The notes under the pieces: model-generated
Told to the model about the DNA's origin: nothing
Database searches by the model: none
The model's input: only the letters and a program-made list of their open reading frames with translations
Made by a program: the position numbers and the translations under genes
NCBI GenBank assembly: GCA_964486725.1
Contig: CAZAOK010000064.1
Span: 1 to 20,451, forward strand
DNA: 20,451 nt
Direction of reading: 5' to 3'
Source of the DNA: M55B154 sp964486725
Lineage (GTDB): Bacteria > Spirochaetota > UBA4802 > UB4802
Shown here: positions 14,053-20,451 of the stretch, piece after piece
How positions within the stretch are numbered: the stretch's first letter is position 1
How the letters are laid out: each line of letters begins with the position of its first letter

Positions 14053-16119
14053 TTGGCCGAGGAGTTTGAACAATTTAACGGGATTATTTACATTTCCCGA
14101 AAGATACAGGATTTCGTCGAAATCCCCGAAAGTCATGCTGACCGGATACGAATATTAACTCCCCCCTTTGATGACCTTCTCAACCACGAGAATATAAAGA
14201 CAGAGCCATCTTTCACATACAGGGGCCTGGTCTTTTTTATATCAATCGAAGAATACAGTGAAATTTCCAGTATTATCACTACCTTCTCCAAATCGATATA
14301 TACACAATTTGTTCTCATTGATACCGACAGCAATGGCACCATGTCCTTCTCCAACGTCGATACAATTCTTTCAGTTCGAACTACATCTATATCAGAAACC
14401 GAGTTCAGGTTTCTCACCACCAAAGGATTTCAGCTTATACAGATTCAAAATGACGTATCTGAATCCAACAAACGCTACATCAACCAGTTACAGGACACAC
14501 AGCACGATCACGAAGCCCTCATAGATATCGGGAAGGCCCTTTCCGTGGAAAAAGACCCCGACCGTTTGCTGAGACTCATCCTGTATCTCAGCAAAAAGAT
14601 CACCGGGGCTGACGCGGGCAGTATTTATCTCATAGAAGAAAGGGAAGACGGGACAAAACAGCTTCGATTCAAGTATTCACATACTTTTTCAAAGGAGCTT
14701 CCCTATGAAGAATTTACCATACCCATGGATGCCAATTCAATAGCCGGGTACGTGGCGGTAACACGAAATGTACTCAACATCCCTGACGTCTATCTTCTTA
14801 ACGACAGTGACCCTGTATCCTTCAACTCGTCATTTGACAAGATACATGATTACAGGTCAAAATCCATGCTGGTAGTACCCATGGTTAACCATCTCGACCA
14901 GGCAATCGGGGTAATCCAGCTTATAAACAGCAAAGAGTACCTGGACGGGACGGAGAACAGCAACGGCAACGAAGCTTTCGAAGTTGTATTGAGCACCCCC
15001 GAAGATTTTGATACGAAAGTTGTGCCATTCGATGAACGCTATGAAAGCCTGATGGAGTCGGTTGCCAGCCAGGCTGCAATCGCCATCGAAAACAACCGTA
15101 TGATGCTGCAGATACGAAACCAGTTTGAAGAATTCGTGAAAGCTTCGGTTATCGCCATAGAATCCAGGGACATAGCCACGTCGGGACATTCTTTCCGGGT
15201 TGCCCGGATATGCATGGAACTTGCGCAGGCCATAAACAACTCAGATGAAGGCCCCTTCAAGGACACGTTTTTTTCAGAAAGTGAACTGAAGGAGCTTGAA
15301 TACGCGGCCCTTCTTCACGATTTCGGCAAGGTGTACATAGATGTTGCCATTTTCCAGAAGGCAAAAAAACTCTACCCACGGGATCTTGATAATCTTCTGC
15401 TGAAAATGGATTACCTGTACCGGTACCAGGAACTGGTGTTCGCCATTGACCAGGTGCAGGTGGCAATAAACAGCGAAACCACCTCGCAGTACAGCAAAAA
15501 AGCCAGTAAACTGGAAGAACATCGCGACCGGGTGCTGAAGCAGATCATAGACATCAAGGACACCATAGTGCAACTGAACGAACCGGTTATACTGGATGCT
15601 GATGTATCGGCTATGCTCGACGAGCTCGAATCTTCCATCACCTGCCTTGACTGCATCGACATCGATGGCAACAGGCTTTGTATACTTACCCCTGAAGTTG
15701 AAACCAATCTCCGCGTTAAACGGGGAAGCCTCAATCCACAGGAGAGAAAGGAAATTGAAAGTCATGTAACCCATACATACAACTTCGTAAGCAAGATTCC
15801 CTGGCCGCCGGAATACCGGCGCATACCGGAGTTTGCCCTGAAACATCATGAAAAAATGGATGGAACGGGTTATCCGGATGGAGTAAAAGGTGAAGAGAAC
15901 ATTCCACTCCAGGCACGCATGATCGCACTTGCAGATATATATGACGCGTTGATTGCAACTGACAGGCCTTACAAGGCTCCCATTTCACTGGACAAAGCCC
16001 TGGCAATTTTGAAAGAAGAGGGAAATCACAATAAACTTGACAACAGGCTTGTAGAGATCTTTATTACACAAAGGATTTATGAAAAAATAGACCGGAACGA
16101 TTTCCGCATTATCAGGTAA
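14053..16119 (+). CDS. GAF and HD-GYP domain protein (c-di-GMP phosphodiesterase-like)
   Basis: This probable cyclic-di-GMP phosphodiesterase has a sensory N-terminus. Residues 1-150 resemble no domain I know, a short coiled coil follows, and a GAF domain spans about 155-350 with a polar loop at 298-330. The HD-GYP domain spans 358-680 and keeps its key residues: His379 (SGHSFRVA), His422-Asp423 (LLHDFGK), His571, His598-His599-Glu600, Asp603-Gly-Thr-Gly-Tyr-Pro608 and Asp628. About 110 extra residues, partly coiled coil and with Cys531/Cys534, separate HDFGK from the third helix (LNPQERKEIESHV). The start is TTG with GGGGG 5 nt upstream; an in-frame stop 27 nt upstream leaves little choice. 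No transmembrane segment is seen, so it acts in the cytoplasm. Confidence 0.88.
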   Translation: MAEEFEQFNGIIYISRKIQDFVEIPESHADRIRILTPPFDDLLNHENIKTEPSFTYRGLVFFISIEEYSEISSIITTFSKSIYTQFVLIDTDSNGTMSFSNVDTILSVRTTSISETEFRFLTTKGFQLIQIQNDVSESNKRYINQLQDTQHDHEALIDIGKALSVEKDPDRLLRLILYLSKKITGADAGSIYLIEEREDGTKQLRFKYSHTFSKELPYEEFTIPMDANSIAGYVAVTRNVLNIPDVYLLNDSDPVSFNSSFDKIHDYRSKSMLVVPMVNHLDQAIGVIQLINSKEYLDGTENSNGNEAFEVVLSTPEDFDTKVVPFDERYESLMESVASQAAIAIENNRMMLQIRNQFEEFVKASVIAIESRDIATSGHSFRVARICMELAQAINNSDEGPFKDTFFSESELKELEYAALLHDFGKVYIDVAIFQKAKKLYPRDLDNLLLKMDYLYRYQELVFAIDQVQVAINSETTSQYSKKASKLEEHRDRVLKQIIDIKDTIVQLNEPVILDADVSAMLDELESSITCLDCIDIDGNRLCILTPEVETNLRVKRGSLNPQERKEIESHVTHTYNFVSKIPWPPEYRRIPEFALKHHEKMDGTGYPDGVKGEENIPLQARMIALADIYDALIATDRPYKAPISLDKALAILKEEGNHNKLDNRLVEIFITQRIYEKIDRNDFRIIR

Positions 16120-16176
16120 TCCTGGTTACCAGGCAACTGATCGTAGTAAAAATAACCATTAAACCGGATAGCAACC

Positions 16177-17133
16177 ATGCGTTCAATAATAATACATTTA
16201 CTTGCCATCATCATAATTATTTCATTTTTTGTGCCGCCTGGATTAATCCCCTCAGCATCCTCAGAAACAAGCACAAAGAAGGGACAGGTGATATATACAA
16301 ATTCATTAAACGGCAATCTTGATTATTGCCATTGTCCCTCAAGCCCAAACGGTGGACTGGTAAAACGGGCAACCGCCATACAGTTACTTCGAAATAAAAA
16401 CGCCGATCTTCTACTATGCAGCACCGGTGATTTTTTCACCTACAGCCCAGACCCTACTCTTGCAAAATACATAGTAAAATCACTGCGACATATTGATTAC
16501 GATGCCATTTGCATGGGAGACCAGGAAATGACCATAGGAACTGATGCGGTAAACAGGTATGCCTCCCGTCTCCCCTTTGTATGCGCCAATTTAGAAATAC
16601 GCCATAATGGGAAATGGATATCCCCCTGGAAGCCTTATAGAGTAATCCGCAAAGGTGCCATTACATACGGCATTACCGGAATCATGCATCCATCTGTATT
16701 CAAGTACTATAAAAGCAATGTTAAAAAAAACACACGGGTAAAAAAACCCGCACCATCACTTGCGAAAGCAATTCGTGCGCTGAAAGAGAAAAAAGTGGAT
16801 TGCATTATACTGCTGTCCCACAGTGGGATTGCGCACGATAAAAAACTGGCCAAAAGCCACCCCGACATAAATATTATAATCGGGGGGCATACCCAGACAC
16901 TGCTGGATCCACCACTAAAGGAAGGGAACACTATTATTGTGCAGGCTGGATCGGGGGGGGCCCATATCGGCATACTTGACATAACACTTACTGACGGTAA
17001 TATATCAAGATACAGCAACCGGTTTATTCTTCCGGATGAAAATCAACCTTCTGATGATTCCCACATCCGTGGACTTATCAAACAGTACAAAAAAGAAGTT
17101 TCGAAACAACATAAAGGACTGAGGTTCGATTAA
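16177..17133 (+). CDS. Exported UshA-like metallophosphatase, catalytic residues altered
   Basis: This calcineurin-like/5'-nucleotidase-type protein (318 aa) has a signal peptide (residues 1-29) and only the catalytic domain, without the UshA C-terminal domain. Motifs seen are GDFF (Asp85), MGDQEMT (113-119), LLSHSG (His215) and GGHTQ (His238, Gln240). The first motif, normally TND.HG, reads TNSLNGNL, so the Asp and His metal ligands are missing. The GNHE(F)D motif has become GDQEMT, losing the catalytic His. A Cys-His-Cys pair (Cys51, Cys53) and PNGGLVKRAT follow. It may bind rather than hydrolyse its ligand, or use another mechanism. Its stop overlaps the rhodanese start (TAATG), implying a shared function in the periplasm. 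Confidence 0.72.
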   Translation: MRSIIIHLLAIIIIISFFVPPGLIPSASSETSTKKGQVIYTNSLNGNLDYCHCPSSPNGGLVKRATAIQLLRNKNADLLLCSTGDFFTYSPDPTLAKYIVKSLRHIDYDAICMGDQEMTIGTDAVNRYASRLPFVCANLEIRHNGKWISPWKPYRVIRKGAITYGITGIMHPSVFKYYKSNVKKNTRVKKPAPSLAKAIRALKEKKVDCIILLSHSGIAHDKKLAKSHPDINIIIGGHTQTLLDPPLKEGNTIIVQAGSGGAHIGILDITLTDGNISRYSNRFILPDENQPSDDSHIRGLIKQYKKEVSKQHKGLRFD

Positions 17134-17663
17134 TGATAGCTGTTAATTCATTCAGAAAAGTGTTGCCCAGGGCACTGCTGCTCATGCTGCTGGCATCCGC
17201 AACGGGATTCCTGGTGAACGCGTGGCATCCCGGGGGATTTGAACTGGTATCCAGGGAAACACTCAAGTATGATACCATACTGCAAATCAATACTGAAGAA
17301 GCCCGGATTAAACATGAATCAGGAATAGCTGTTTTTGTTGACGCCCGATCACATACTGAATACACGCAGGAACACATCAAGGGTGCTGTCAATATTCCCG
17401 CCAGCCCTGAATCACTGTCAATGAAAGCTATCCAGGAAAATTATTCGATTATAAACGGGCCTGTTGAAATGATTATTTATTGTTCAAATTATTCATGCGG
17501 GCTGGCTGAAACACTGGCCAGGCGTTTTGTCCAACTGGGTTACACCCGTACCATTTACATATTAGGCGAGGGCATTGAATCGTGGCAGTCCCAATCCCTG
17601 CCCATCAAGCAGAATGATGACTTCAAAGATTCTTCAGCAGGTAGCACTCATGAAACGAATTAA
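17133..17663 (+). CDS. Membrane-anchored single-domain rhodanese-like protein
   Basis: This 176-aa protein has an N-terminal membrane anchor (about residues 10-30), so the rhodanese domain (about 48-158) probably faces the periplasm. Typical segments are INTEEARIKHESGIAVFVDARSHTEYTQEHIKGAVNIPA and YILGEGIESW. The active loop is Cys117-SNYS-Cys122-Gly: the catalytic Cys is present, but a second Cys replaces the usual residue and no Arg closes the loop, which suggests disulfide or persulfide chemistry different from thiosulfate sulfurtransferase. The ATG overlaps the previous stop by 1 nt, and the next gene starts 14 nt before its end. The three genes therefore form one translationally coupled unit. 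Confidence 0.83.
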   Translation: MIAVNSFRKVLPRALLLMLLASATGFLVNAWHPGGFELVSRETLKYDTILQINTEEARIKHESGIAVFVDARSHTEYTQEHIKGAVNIPASPESLSMKAIQENYSIINGPVEMIIYCSNYSCGLAETLARRFVQLGYTRTIYILGEGIESWQSQSLPIKQNDDFKDSSAGSTHETN

Positions 17664-18150
17664 AAGACAAGTACAGGAATACATATACGGCAACAGCCTT
17701 ACAGTTATCGTACGAATTGCCATTGGCCTGCTTTTCGTATATTCAAGTATATTCAAGATCATCGATCCATCCGGCTTTGCCAACTCCATAGCGCAATACA
17801 GAATACTTTCAGATAACCTGCTGCCATACGCCGCTATCGTGATCCCCTATATTGAACTGTTTGCCGGTACCTGCCTTCTCATGGGATTTAACATCAGGCC
17901 TGCGGTCACCGCGGGAATTATTCTAATGCTGGTGTTCATCACTGCCATTATCATCAACATGGCACAGGGAAGAACTTTCGAATGCGGATGCTTTGAACTA
18001 TCCAGCCTGGGGATCAGCGAAACCATTGGATGGGGGCTTTTGGTCAGGGATGCCATAATAACCGTGCTGCTCTGGTCTCTCTATTACGCTGACAGGCATC
18101 CCTTTTCTTTGCAAAACCTTGTCTTAAAAAGCGACATGCACAACATGTAG
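17650..18150 (+). CDS. MauE/DoxX-family redox-associated membrane protein
   Basis: This 166-aa integral membrane protein has four helices (about 18-36, 57-79, 83-104, 127-146), the DoxX/MauE pattern. A conserved ECGC motif (Cys112, Cys114 in RTFECGCFELSS) sits between helices 3 and 4, as in MauE-type proteins linked to disulfide or thiol redox work in the envelope. A longer frame with the same stop begins at 17575, but the ATG at 17650 fits the family start (MKRIKRQVQEYIYGN) and is preceded by AGCAGG. It overlaps the rhodanese gene by 14 nt. The stop lies only 2 nt from the convergent panB stop, with no room for a terminator. Confidence 0.82.
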   Translation: MKRIKRQVQEYIYGNSLTVIVRIAIGLLFVYSSIFKIIDPSGFANSIAQYRILSDNLLPYAAIVIPYIELFAGTCLLMGFNIRPAVTAGIILMLVFITAIIINMAQGRTFECGCFELSSLGISETIGWGLLVRDAIITVLLWSLYYADRHPFSLQNLVLKSDMHNM

Positions 18151-18152
18151 TG

Positions 18153-18956
18153 TTACTTGAAACCATGTTCGGCGGCGGGAAATTCACCCTTCTTCACTTC
18201 CCCCGCGTAGGCATCAAGGGCATCGGTTACCGTGGAAAAAATGTCCGCGTACTTTTTGAGAAACTTCGGACTGAACCCCCTGTTCATACCCAGCATGTCA
18301 TTGATCACCAGCACCTGTCCGTCACAAAAACGTCCCGCCCCGATCCCGATTGTGGGTATGGCCAGTGATTCGGTTACTTCTTTTGCCAGATTTTCCGGTA
18401 CCATCTCAAGCACTAAGGCGAAGGCACCGGCTTCTTCAAGGATCTTCGCGTCCTCCAGCAGCTGTTTCCGTTTGTCCTCTTCACGGCCCTGTACCGAGTA
18501 CCCGCCAAGCTTGTGCACAGACTGGGGGGTAAGTCCAAGATGCCCCATAACGGGAATTGAAGCTTTTACCAGGCTTTCAACAATATGCCTGAAATCCTTT
18601 CCACCTTCAAGCTTTACAGAGTTAGCCCCTGTTTCTTTCATTATTCTGCCGCAATTGCGCATGGTATCTTCCACTGACACATGATAACTCATGAAAGGAA
18701 GATCAGCCACGATAAACATGTCCGGTGCCCCACGGCGTACTATACCGGCATGATATATCATCTGATCCAGTGTTACCGGCAGCGTGGTATCATATCCTGC
18801 CACCACGTTACCCAGTGAATCCCCAACCAGTATAACATCTATGCCTGATTCAGCTACCATGCGGGCAAAGGCGTAATCATAACACGTAACCATCGCGATG
18901 GGGTTCTTCTCCTGTTTCGCTTTGGCAAAGTCCTTGATATTCTTAATGTCAGCCAT
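18153..18956 (-). CDS. panB: 3-methyl-2-oxobutanoate hydroxymethyltransferase
   Basis: PanB transfers a hydroxymethyl group from methylene-tetrahydrofolate to alpha-ketoisovalerate to make ketopantoate, the first step of pantothenate (coenzyme A) synthesis. The metal ligands are Asp46 (VGDSLGN), Asp85 (ADLPF) and Glu117 (KLEGG), with the catalytic Glu184 in VLEMVP. HLGLTPQSV and IGIGAGRFCDGQVLVIND are exact family signatures, and the 267-aa length is normal. The start overlaps the end of folK by 8 nt (ATGGCTGA), so translation is coupled. Pairing with folK is logical because PanB uses a folate cofactor. Confidence 0.97.
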   Translation of the reverse strand: MADIKNIKDFAKAKQEKNPIAMVTCYDYAFARMVAESGIDVILVGDSLGNVVAGYDTTLPVTLDQMIYHAGIVRRGAPDMFIVADLPFMSYHVSVEDTMRNCGRIMKETGANSVKLEGGKDFRHIVESLVKASIPVMGHLGLTPQSVHKLGGYSVQGREEDKRKQLLEDAKILEEAGAFALVLEMVPENLAKEVTESLAIPTIGIGAGRFCDGQVLVINDMLGMNRGFSPKFLKKYADIFSTVTDALDAYAGEVKKGEFPAAEHGFK

Positions 18957-19404
18957 TTTTCAATACCTCCCTGTAGTACTCGTTTGTCACAGGATCTCGC
19001 AAGTCAGCATCCACCTCTATCAACTGCCTTAAAATAAAGGGACGATTTTTTATTTCCCCGTGGGGAACAGTAAGCCGGTTATCCTGTATCACCATTTCAC
19101 CGTACAGCAATATATCACAATCTACAGTTCTTGGTCCCAGCGGAATATCACGGGTCCGCCCCAGTTCATCTTCAATTGCCAACAGCATATCAAGAAGATG
19201 ATGCGGTGACAAGCCCGTTTCTATCTTAATTACCATGTTGAGAAAATCAGGCTGTGCTGTATGCCCAACAGCTTTTGTTTCTTCAATGTCACTTTCAGAA
19301 AGGATAACCGTACCGGGAAGCCTTTGTACGCGTTTCTTCGCTTCAGAGATAAAAAATTCCCTGTCACCAAGATTTGACCCCAGGCCTATATACACTGTTA
19401 CCAT
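18949..19404 (-). CDS. folK: 6-hydroxymethyl-7,8-dihydropterin pyrophosphokinase (HPPK)
   Basis: FolK transfers pyrophosphate from ATP to 6-hydroxymethyl-dihydropterin in folate synthesis. YIGLGSNLGDRE opens the protein, and the metal-binding signature GPRTVDCDILLYG holds Asp95 and Asp97, the same positions as in E. coli; Cys96 replaces the usual Leu. R/HG..KNRPFIL completes the pterin site. The length of 151 aa is typical. It begins 2 nt after the DnaC-like gene's stop (TAAGAATG) and overlaps panB, so all three are one operon. No folP or folB is visible here. Confidence 0.95.
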   Translation of the reverse strand: MVTVYIGLGSNLGDREFFISEAKKRVQRLPGTVILSESDIEETKAVGHTAQPDFLNMVIKIETGLSPHHLLDMLLAIEDELGRTRDIPLGPRTVDCDILLYGEMVIQDNRLTVPHGEIKNRPFILRQLIEVDADLRDPVTNEYYREVLKNG

Positions 19405-19406
19405 TC

Positions 19407-20189
19407 TTACAGTTTATCCCTGTAGTCCAGCCCGGAAAGCTCCGTGATAACACACATTTCCTTGATTCTGGAAAGAATGCGTCCCCCTGCCACTTCGGGG
19501 AGTGAACGCCTGGGATCAACGTTTGATGTAAATATCGTGAATTTCTCCGCCTCGTAGCGTGCATCTACAAGATTATACAGGGTTTCCTGCTCCCAGGCCG
19601 AATCACGCTGCACACCAAAATCATCCACAACCAGTACATCCGCAATTTCAAGTTCCTGTTCTATTTCCCTGGCCGAACCGTAGGTGGCCGACCCCTCTGT
19701 GAAAGTGGCACGAAGCCTGTTAAAGAAGGTTCTCGAGATCTTGATGAACCTGCCTTCAATAGCATGGCGAATTACCAGCTCTGTCAACACAATTGACGAG
19801 AGCAATGTCTTCCCCGTGCCCGGGTTTCCCCAGAGGAAAAGACCTTTTCGCACATCTGGAAATTTACGTACAATATCATACGCCATGTTCTTTGCCTTTG
19901 ATGAAAGATTGTTGTTGGACTCAAAGGAATCAAAGAACTTCCACTGGTATTTTTTATCTATTCCGGATCTGTAATATATGGATTTTATCTTTTCAATCTT
20001 CATGCGGATGTCACGGCAGGGGCAATCCATTATTTTATTATCCTTCACGATAAACCATGGATCTTCACCCCCGCATTCGCACTGTGAAAGCACACATTTA
20101 GGACAGGGGGCAAGAGGTTCTTCTCCAAGATCGATGTAATGAGGATTACGCACGATGCCGCTGAAATCACAAAAAGAGCAGTAAGCCAT
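19407..20189 (-). CDS. DnaC/DnaI-like AAA+ ATPase with N-terminal cysteine cluster
   Basis: This 260-aa AAA+ protein resembles the helicase loaders DnaC and DnaI. Walker A (LWGNPGTGKT, residues 119-128), Walker B (DVLVVDDFG, 184-192), sensor-1 Asn (FTSN, 220-223) and an arginine-finger-like GGRILSRI (236-242) are present. The N-terminus has eight cysteines (CSFC at 4-7, CPKC at 29-32, Cys37/39, CPC at 56-58) that could bind zinc or an iron-sulfur cluster; DnaI also has an N-terminal zinc-binding domain. As the first gene of a folK-panB operon it shares no obvious function with them. The start has only a distant AGG. Confidence 0.85.
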   Translation of the reverse strand: MAYCSFCDFSGIVRNPHYIDLGEEPLAPCPKCVLSQCECGGEDPWFIVKDNKIMDCPCRDIRMKIEKIKSIYYRSGIDKKYQWKFFDSFESNNNLSSKAKNMAYDIVRKFPDVRKGLFLWGNPGTGKTLLSSIVLTELVIRHAIEGRFIKISRTFFNRLRATFTEGSATYGSAREIEQELEIADVLVVDDFGVQRDSAWEQETLYNLVDARYEAEKFTIFTSNVDPRRSLPEVAGGRILSRIKEMCVITELSGLDYRDKL

Positions 20190-20284
20190 AATAATTTAAC
20201 CTGTATCAACATGTTTTCCTTAAATCTACCCTGAACCTCATTTCTGTCAATCAAATATCCTCACCATGGTTGTCCTGAAAAGAT

Positions 20285-20322
20285 TACCGCAAAGGCGCAA
20301 AGAACGGTAAGGGCGCAAAGAA
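20285..20322 (+). repeat. CGCAAAG-type dispersed repeat
   Basis: ACCGCAAAGGCGCAAAGAACG and GGGCGCAAAG follow each other closely; this is the same kind of repeat as at 199-246. It stands about 13 nt from the MITE-like copy that starts at 20335. The remaining intergenic DNA (20190-20284) shows nothing recognisable. Confidence 0.6.
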
Positions 20323-20334
20323 AAAGAAACGGAG

Positions 20335-20451
20335 TGACTACTCAGCAAGGAATTTGATCATCTCCCCCCCGCCTTCGTGGCGGGGGGAGATGCTGAATTA
20401 TTATTCATTTTACGATAATTGAAACTTTTAATCATGACAGCTGAGTAATTA
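20335..20451 (+). repeat. MITE-like repeat, nearly complete copy at window end
   Basis: This copy of 117 bp runs from GTGACTACTCAGC (20335-20347) to GCTGAGTAATTA (20440-20451). Its core is a hairpin (CATCTCCCCC.../GGGGGGAGATG, about 20359-20392), followed by TTATTCATTTTACGATAATT. The right arm matches 1-55. It codes for no protein; it looks like a small non-autonomous mobile or folding element of an unidentified family. Confidence 0.75.

Noticed and set aside
15274..15849. 191-codon minus-strand frame inside the HD-GYP gene
   Set aside because: The opposite strand carries the conserved HD-GYP domain; this frame has no family likeness or start signal.
16121..16133. CCTGG-TTA-CCAGG hairpin just after the HD-GYP stop
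   Set aside because: The stem is only 5 bp and no U-run follows, so a terminator is not supported.
20045..20254. 69-codon minus-strand frame overlapping the DnaC-like start
   Set aside because: It reads the same strand in another frame over the conserved cysteine cluster and is not a known protein.
1..20451. CRISPR arrays, tRNA or rRNA genes, prophage or transposase genes
   Set aside because: No regularly spaced direct repeats, no tRNA- or rRNA-like sequence and no integrase or transposase frame were seen. The repeats present are isolated MITE-like and CGCAAAG copies.

Overview
This window most likely comes from an uncultured spirochaete. The best evidence is the hook gene set fliK-flgD-flgE. 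FlgE has the spirochaetal start (MMRSLFSGVSGL), and it has a Lys166/Cys179-Asn180 arrangement matching the residues that crosslink the hook by lysinoalanine in Treponema denticola. The large GAF/HD-GYP and 7TM/PP2C signalling proteins fit the same group. The DNA is AT-rich, and both ends of the window lie inside copies of the same short repeat, so this is probably a contig that broke at repeats.

Layout. 1-654: no protein gene; a repeat end, a CGCAAAG-type dispersed repeat, and a candidate structured small RNA on the minus strand ending in a clear intrinsic terminator. 667-4191 (+): fliK, flgD, flgE, closed by a terminator. 4384-6915 (+): a membrane 7TM/GAF/PP2C(SpoIIE)/TPR phosphatase. 6975-9877 (-): a sulfur-redox operon read as dsrE2, tusA, dsrM-like, dsrK-like. 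9878-10419: two nested copies of a MITE-like element and a terminator. 10420-10662 (-): a small DUF2892 membrane protein. 10866-12291 (+): a STAS anti-anti-sigma-type protein, then trpS. 12415-13815 (-): HtrA/Deg protease. 14053-16119 (+): GAF/HD-GYP c-di-GMP phosphodiesterase-like protein. 16177-18150 (+): a tight exported cluster made of a degenerate UshA-like metallophosphatase, a membrane-anchored rhodanese and a MauE/DoxX-type membrane protein. 18153-20189 (-): a DnaC/DnaI-like AAA+ protein, folK and panB, overlapping or spaced by 2 nt. 20190-20451: repeats.

How the genes work together. The PP2C phosphatase and the STAS protein are the output halves of a partner-switching pathway, although no kinase/anti-sigma factor is visible here. 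DsrE2 and TusA are sulfurtransferases that could pass persulfide sulfur to or from the membrane DsrMK-like electron-transfer unit. The DUF2892 protein and the distant rhodanese/MauE cluster suggest the cell invests in sulfur and thiol redox chemistry; no dsrAB is present. The most novel items are the DsrE2-TusA-DsrMK unit in a spirochaete, the exported metallophosphatase/rhodanese/MauE cluster with lost catalytic residues, the candidate five-hairpin RNA, and the repeat family.
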